Source of the DNA: Patulibacter defluvii
Lineage (GTDB): Bacteria > Actinomycetota > Thermoleophilia > Solirubrobacterales > Solirubrobacteraceae
DNA length: 64,000 nucleotides
Direction of reading: 5' to 3'
NCBI RefSeq assembly: GCF_034096925.1
Contig: NZ_JAWZSQ010000003.1
Location: 248,001-312,000 of the forward strand
The notes below the pieces were generated by a model, which saw nothing but the letters and a program-made list of their open reading frames with translations, had not been told where the DNA came from and searched no databases. Of this stretch, positions 60,301 through 64,000 are shown piece after piece. The position numbers and the translations under genes were made by a program. Position 1 is the stretch's first letter. The number at the start of each line of letters is the position of its first letter.

Positions 60301-63300
60301 TGCATCTGGAGTACGAGACGCAGATCGGGCTGGCGGGTTGTGGCTTCACGCCGGTCTGCACCAAGCGCCTGAAGCGGGTCGTGGATGCCGCGGGCCTGAG
60401 CGCCGCGGAGCTCAGCGGCGTTCCGGCATCGGCGGTGGATGATCGTGCCTGGACGCTGACCTACGACGACCAGACAGGCCCGTCGGACACCGACTACAAC
60501 CCGAACCTGCTGGTCGCGGTCAAGGACCGCAAGCTGATCGGTGGCCAGCGGCGCGTCACGAAGCTCGGCTACGACTCCAGCCAGCGCCTGACGTCGTTGA
60601 CCGTCGCCGAGAACGCGCCGGTGGTGGAGCAGCGCCGCACGTGGTCGTTCGGCTATCTGAAGCTGACGTCGCCGATCACGGTCGAGACCGGCTACCTGAA
60701 TCGGATCACCGATCCGCGAGGCCACGACACCAACGTCGTCTACGCCACGACCGCCGACCCGGTGCAGTCGATCGTGGAGAGCCTGCTGGGGGCGCTGGGT
60801 CTGTACGAGAACCGGCAGAAGGTCGTGTCGGTCGACGACCGCTCGTCGACCAGCGGCTCGCGCCGAACGTCCTACTCGTTCGACGCGCCGGCCAGCGGCA
60901 GCCGCATCACGCGGGTGCGCGACGCTCGTGGCCACGTCGACCGGGTCACGATGGACGACGCCGGCCGCATGACTGAGCTCACCCAGGGCGTCGACGACCC
61001 GTCCACGCCCGCCGAGAACGAGACGGCGCTGGCCCCGCGCAAGACGATCCAGGCCTGGACCAACGACAACTACGTCGACTACGTCACGGTCGGCGCGAAC
61101 GAGCCTGCGAAGGCGGTCACCACCGACTACAGCTGGGGTTCGCTGGGGCAGTTGGAGCAGCAGGTCCAACACGCCGGCGGCCATGGTGCCAGTGGTGGCC
61201 AGGCCCGCGAGCGGTATTGGGGCTACCGGACCCACCCGGGAACGCTCACCGGCACCGGAGCCTCGGGCGACACGCCCAGCCACGACGCGGACTACGAGTT
61301 CGTCTACGACTTGACGAGCGAGACACGGTGGCTCCCGCTGGGCACCAACCCGGGCGACCGGGGGCCGAAGACCACCTCCTACGACTACGGCAGCACGCCG
61401 AACCTGGGCGACGTCCGAACGATCGATCGTCCGGCCCGGGGCCACGAGGAGTTCGACTTCAACGGCCGTGGCCTCATGACGGCGCACCGGACACGTCTGT
61501 GGGGTTCGTCCGGAGACCGTGGATCGCTCAACGCCGATGAGGGCGAGGCCACCGTCGTCTCGGAGTCGTGGAGCACCTTCGACGGCAACGGCAGCCCGCA
61601 GAAGCGCGTCGACGAGCGCGGCAAGACGTGGCGGACGTTCCGTGACGAGGTCGGCAACGTCACGCTGCTGGCGGATCCGCGCTCCGACCCGGCCTACGAG
61701 CCGTTGCCTAACGATCCGCCGTTCAAGGAGGCCGTCGCGGCGACCAGCGGCAATCCCGTTGCGGCGGTGGGAGGCACGCCGCAGATCGAGGCGCGCTACA
61801 GCGGCCCGAAGTTCGTTGCGCGGTGGACCTACGATGCGCTCGATCGCCAAGTGGCCCAGGCGATCCCGAAGCGCTCCTCGTTGACGGCAGAGGCGGGCAA
61901 GGACCGTTTCCGGGTCTCGGCGACGACCTACGACGCGAACGACAACCCGATCCGCCAGCGCGATGCGGTCGGCAAGGTCTCCGAGACGGACTACACCGCG
62001 ACGGACAAGGTCGCTGAGGAACGCACTGCCGACGTCGCGCACTACGACCCCTCTTCGACGGACGCCAACCCGGGTACCGCCACAGCCGCCCCAGAGGTCA
62101 CGCGCTACCGCTATGACCCGGTCGACAACGTCGAAGTGCGCAGCGATCCGCTGGGGAGTCCCGGCAGCGCCGGGCACCGCACGACGTGGACCTACAACGA
62201 GTTCGACGAGGCCACCGTCCAAACCCGCGATGCCCCGTCCCCGGGAACGGGCGGCCCGGCGAAGATCACGACATCACGGGCCTACGACGTTCGCGGCAAC
62301 GTGGTCGCCGAGGCGGACGCGAACACCAACGGCGATGTGTCGGCGCAAGACGCCGAGGCGAACGCACGCAACTCCGACCTGCAGCGGAAGCTGTACGTCT
62401 ACGACGCCTTCGATCGGCTGACCGACGCGACCGAGAACCCGGTCAAGTTCGGGAACGAGGCCGACGACACCGTCGGGCTGAACACCCACTACGGCTACGA
62501 CGAGAACGACCTGCGGGACAAGACGACCCCGGCAGGGCGCAAGACCAGCTACGAGTACGACGACGCCGGCCAGCTGACCAGGCGCAAGGACCCGTTCAGC
62601 GCGCCGGGAGCCGGCACGACGGTGACCGCGGACACCACCTACCAGCGCCGCGACGACGGGCAGCCGTACGCGATCACCTCGCCGCGCGGCAACGACGGCG
62701 GCGGCGCGAACGGGTTCGTGACCCGGCTGGCGTACTGGCCCACCGGTGAGCTGAAGGCGCGGGAACTGCCGCGCCGCAACGATCAGTACGGCTCCCCGAT
62801 CGTCGTGAAGTACTCCGTCCTCAGCGACGTCGGCGACCCGCTGACGATCGTCGACGGCCGCGGCAAGACGCTGACCAACACGTTCCTCGACACGGGCGAG
62901 CTGGCGAGCACCACCCGCCCCTCGTGGTGGATCTACGACCAGGGTGACGTTCGCGAGCGCAACGAGGACGATCCGGCGCCGAGCACGCAGACCGCCGGCG
63001 ACCTCCCGGCGACCGACGGCAAGGGCGACTTCGGTGAGGTGCAGCCGCAGGACCTACCGGACATGCTCCCGCGGGCCGGGGCGACGACCCTCGACTACGA
63101 CGAGGAGCTGCGGCTGCGCAGCGTCACCAGTCAGGACGACAAGGCGCCGGCCGAGAACGAGCCCGAGGAGTACATCACTCAAAACCTCGCCTACGACCCC
63201 GTCGGCCGGCTGGTCGAGCGCACGATCCCGTACCAGTCGGGGGCCTCGGACCTGCGGCTGCAATGGCAGTACGACGCGGCGGGCAACGTGCGAGCGACGA

Positions 63301-64000
63301 TCGATCCGGCAGGGCAGCGGACGCTCACGACCTACGACGAGTACGACCGCGTGCTCTCGCAGGACGCGCCAGCGCACTGCGACACGACCAAGCCGGGCTG
63401 CGTACGGCCCGTCACGAGCCAGGTCTACGACCGCAACGGCAACGTGGTGCGGCAGGACCTGCCGGCCAAGAACGACACCTACGACACCGACAAGGGCGGG
63501 ACCAGCACCGGCACGATCGTAACCGCCTTCGACGCGGTCGACCGGCCGGTCGAGACGGTCGACGCGTCCGGATCGACGACCAAGCAGGTCTACGACAAGG
63601 ACGGCCTGGTCGCCAAGACGATCCGTCCGCAAGCGTTCGCCGTCGCCGGCCGAGATCCCGACGACTACACGACGACCTACACCCGCGACGGCGGCGGCCG
63701 CGTGACCAGGCGGGAGGAGCAGGTCACCGACAGCACCGCTTCGCAGACGCTGGTCACCGACTCGACCTACGACCGCAACGGGAACCTCACCCGCGTCGAG
63801 GCACCCGGAGCCGCGAAGAGCGGCAACGACCCGGTCCGCCAGGTCCAGGTGCGCGAGTACGACGGTCGCGACCTGCCGTGGACGACCACGGTCGGCGACG
63901 GCGCCGATGCCCGGACGACGGTCACCGAGTACGACGGCAACGGCTGGCTGCGGCGGACGGTCAAGCCGAAGGGCGTCGACAGCAACAAGCGGCCGCTCGA
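57345..64000 (+). CDS. large secreted Rhs/YD-repeat protein (5' part only)
   Basis: The frame from GTG 57345 stays open for at least 2,218 codons to the window edge. It begins with a signal peptide: GRRHGSLLIALCAVVAGGAVGGIAVAA. Residues ~1-800 include domains with the VVVDPSLVEDQRYW motif common in actinobacterial Rhs proteins and an immunoglobulin-like stretch (residues ~680-770). From about residue 820 onwards YD repeats occur, e.g. TDPRGHDTNVVYA, TYDALDRQ, YDANDNPIRQRDAVGK, YEYDDAGQLTRRKDP, YDPVGRLVER, YDEYDRVL, YDRNGNVV and YDKDGLV. Such repeats form a beta-cocoon that can hold a C-terminal toxin or adhesion domain, which lies outside the window. A few codons differ from the rest (more GTT, TTG, GGT). 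Confidence 0.85.
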   Translation, partial: MFQRSPLGLIGRRHGSLLIALCAVVAGGAVGGIAVAADDEAERPAALPVPQLQGVQEFIDRQAAADRERVAGAERVGPRELAGLSDDAALRALRKHLKGLVGRKVTAQLDAEKGERVKRYIGGGSQALVQQEGGERRKQLVQSTLPLRVPVSDEKDAPLAPLSTEVEARGANVAAENVPSRYRIARRLGAGSALPEDAGTWFSESKFGVVPLADGRPLGGGSATLLGDKAIVPNAAQDLDYVTAAAAGGSQGMFVLRSDRSSTRLAMRIVGEFDELREGEHRLGAEVVRGKTVIGRLQAPIAAGANGTPVKVEWRLVGREMRISVDLDDDVQLPVVVDPSLVEDQRYWVSGTPADRTGWEFATNAPAAFYPSVNGQGFDGFGLTIYSTTANTYPAGTWGQWFFRSPGDPAHLDENAHIINVDYGYVAHAPAGGTGSCMQEGLYDPRNTSLPAGAFESAWWKNSTATDTTAGPYTQYGGAFGRVGCAAEGQAWNTVTYSQRSHGMTQPFGWGGSTPTAGRPGNLAVFGLSNGAGKPTSNGLAFLGSSIIRMSEQVAPHLSTTGQPAGWVDAGPTFTATSTDYGLGSVSLQATATGMTTQSAATPACMSTALNPRDDRGTPTTGNQGDRNNRCPQALSTQVNTSALPEGANTVTLTGKDLMDNQATLAVPVKVDKSKPTIEQLNPGQAIRPAAPPGGSAPTKITVKAKDQYSGVKTVTVKIDGQPVTVTQPTCTATQCPTEHQVDISADGLTAGNHRVEVTVVDLVGGASHTATSAFDVAVMYDAGSTPPNDVSRTPERGLGFEDWMTYDTTATGAGSNLRVNLATGNALWSVTPVSNPGVGLDTVMRLTYNSFEPSGLVPLLLKGGAFGYGVVGRGFSLQLGSITRVNEPLWIQNDLGVPVGDAAAGASARRITLTDGDGTRHVFERDDSRAGLRFKPPAGVELELRRYSTTDADRRWAATRPDGTTFFFDAEGYPSWTEDRHGNKLHLEYETQIGLAGCGFTPVCTKRLKRVVDAAGLSAAELSGVPASAVDDRAWTLTYDDQTGPSDTDYNPNLLVAVKDRKLIGGQRRVTKLGYDSSQRLTSLTVAENAPVVEQRRTWSFGYLKLTSPITVETGYLNRITDPRGHDTNVVYATTADPVQSIVESLLGALGLYENRQKVVSVDDRSSTSGSRRTSYSFDAPASGSRITRVRDARGHVDRVTMDDAGRMTELTQGVDDPSTPAENETALAPRKTIQAWTNDNYVDYVTVGANEPAKAVTTDYSWGSLGQLEQQVQHAGGHGASGGQARERYWGYRTHPGTLTGTGASGDTPSHDADYEFVYDLTSETRWLPLGTNPGDRGPKTTSYDYGSTPNLGDVRTIDRPARGHEEFDFNGRGLMTAHRTRLWGSSGDRGSLNADEGEATVVSESWSTFDGNGSPQKRVDERGKTWRTFRDEVGNVTLLADPRSDPAYEPLPNDPPFKEAVAATSGNPVAAVGGTPQIEARYSGPKFVARWTYDALDRQVAQAIPKRSSLTAEAGKDRFRVSATTYDANDNPIRQRDAVGKVSETDYTATDKVAEERTADVAHYDPSSTDANPGTATAAPEVTRYRYDPVDNVEVRSDPLGSPGSAGHRTTWTYNEFDEATVQTRDAPSPGTGGPAKITTSRAYDVRGNVVAEADANTNGDVSAQDAEANARNSDLQRKLYVYDAFDRLTDATENPVKFGNEADDTVGLNTHYGYDENDLRDKTTPAGRKTSYEYDDAGQLTRRKDPFSAPGAGTTVTADTTYQRRDDGQPYAITSPRGNDGGGANGFVTRLAYWPTGELKARELPRRNDQYGSPIVVKYSVLSDVGDPLTIVDGRGKTLTNTFLDTGELASTTRPSWWIYDQGDVRERNEDDPAPSTQTAGDLPATDGKGDFGEVQPQDLPDMLPRAGATTLDYDEELRLRSVTSQDDKAPAENEPEEYITQNLAYDPVGRLVERTIPYQSGASDLRLQWQYDAAGNVRATIDPAGQRTLTTYDEYDRVLSQDAPAHCDTTKPGCVRPVTSQVYDRNGNVVRQDLPAKNDTYDTDKGGTSTGTIVTAFDAVDRPVETVDASGSTTKQVYDKDGLVAKTIRPQAFAVAGRDPDDYTTTYTRDGGGRVTRREEQVTDSTASQTLVTDSTYDRNGNLTRVEAPGAAKSGNDPVRQVQVREYDGRDLPWTTTVGDGADARTTVTEYDGNGWLRRTVKPKGVDSNKRPL

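Noticed and set aside
57357..62222. A 1,621-codon open frame on the minus strand
   Set aside because: It is antisense to the YD-repeat gene. Its composition is Arg-, Ala- and Val-rich without domain pattern, while the plus strand shows a signal peptide and regular YD repeats.

Overview
The window is very GC-rich, densely packed, and uses many GTG starts, start/stop overlaps (ATGA, GTGA) and TANNNT -10 boxes a few bases before start codons (leaderless genes). This fits a high-GC Actinomycetota. Gene content (several sarcosine-oxidase-like proteins, CYP153, large YD-repeat proteins) would suit a soil lineage such as Solirubrobacterales/Thermoleophilia, but that placement is an inference. No rRNA, tRNA, CRISPR array, transposase or integrase was seen.

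Layout. 0.1-1.6 kb: a GST-fold protein and a secreted cysteine-containing protein. 1.6-6.2 kb (minus): operon metK - PfkB kinase - purU - class I methyltransferase, joined by 4-base overlaps (SAM/one-carbon metabolism). 6.4-16.5 kb (plus): a C1 block with a GcvT/SoxG-like protein, methylenetetrahydrofolate reductase, a homocysteine methyltransferase fused to a SAM methyltransferase, a GAF-LuxR regulator, and a heterotetrameric sarcosine-oxidase-like set in the unusual order G-D-A-G'-B. Several of these units carry a GGGA/TCCC palindrome about 45-50 bases before a leaderless start. Together they look able to oxidatively demethylate an N-methyl compound on tetrahydrofolate and pass the methyl group to homocysteine.

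16.5-40.4 kb: a catabolic island arranged as five divergent gene pairs. Each divergent gap holds one or more copies of TTGCCAA-N5-GTTGGCAA, including the gap upstream of the IclR-family gene, so IclR is the likely local regulator. The island encodes an acetamidase/formamidase, MFS transporter, mandelate-racemase-type enolase, aldehyde dehydrogenase, MmgE/PrpD protein, betaine-homocysteine-methyltransferase-like protein, ThDP enzyme, gamma-glutamyltransferase-like protein, CocE/NonD hydrolase, VOC protein, two amidohydrolases, a Rieske protein, a D-2-hydroxyacid dehydrogenase, a PotDBCA-like ABC importer, a DAO-type flavoprotein and a cupin. The substrate is not readable from the sequence; a methylated or gamma-glutamylatable amine is the best guess.

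40.4-48.4 kb: a TetR/GAPDH pair, then a minus-strand ring-cleavage operon (FAH hydrolase - MhpA-like hydroxylase - NmrA-like protein - extradiol dioxygenase - P450) divergent from another TetR. 48.4-57.1 kb: a frameshifted NarL-type histidine kinase, a PucR/CdaR-type regulator, a GMC oxidoreductase, an EthR-like TetR, and a 2Fe-2S ferredoxin / CYP153 / ferredoxin reductase operon. A 17-base palindrome CTTGACAT-N-based site recurs at three promoters here; the set looks like alkane or alkyl-chain oxidation. 57.3-64.0 kb: the first ~2,218 codons of a giant secreted Rhs/YD-repeat protein that runs off the window end.
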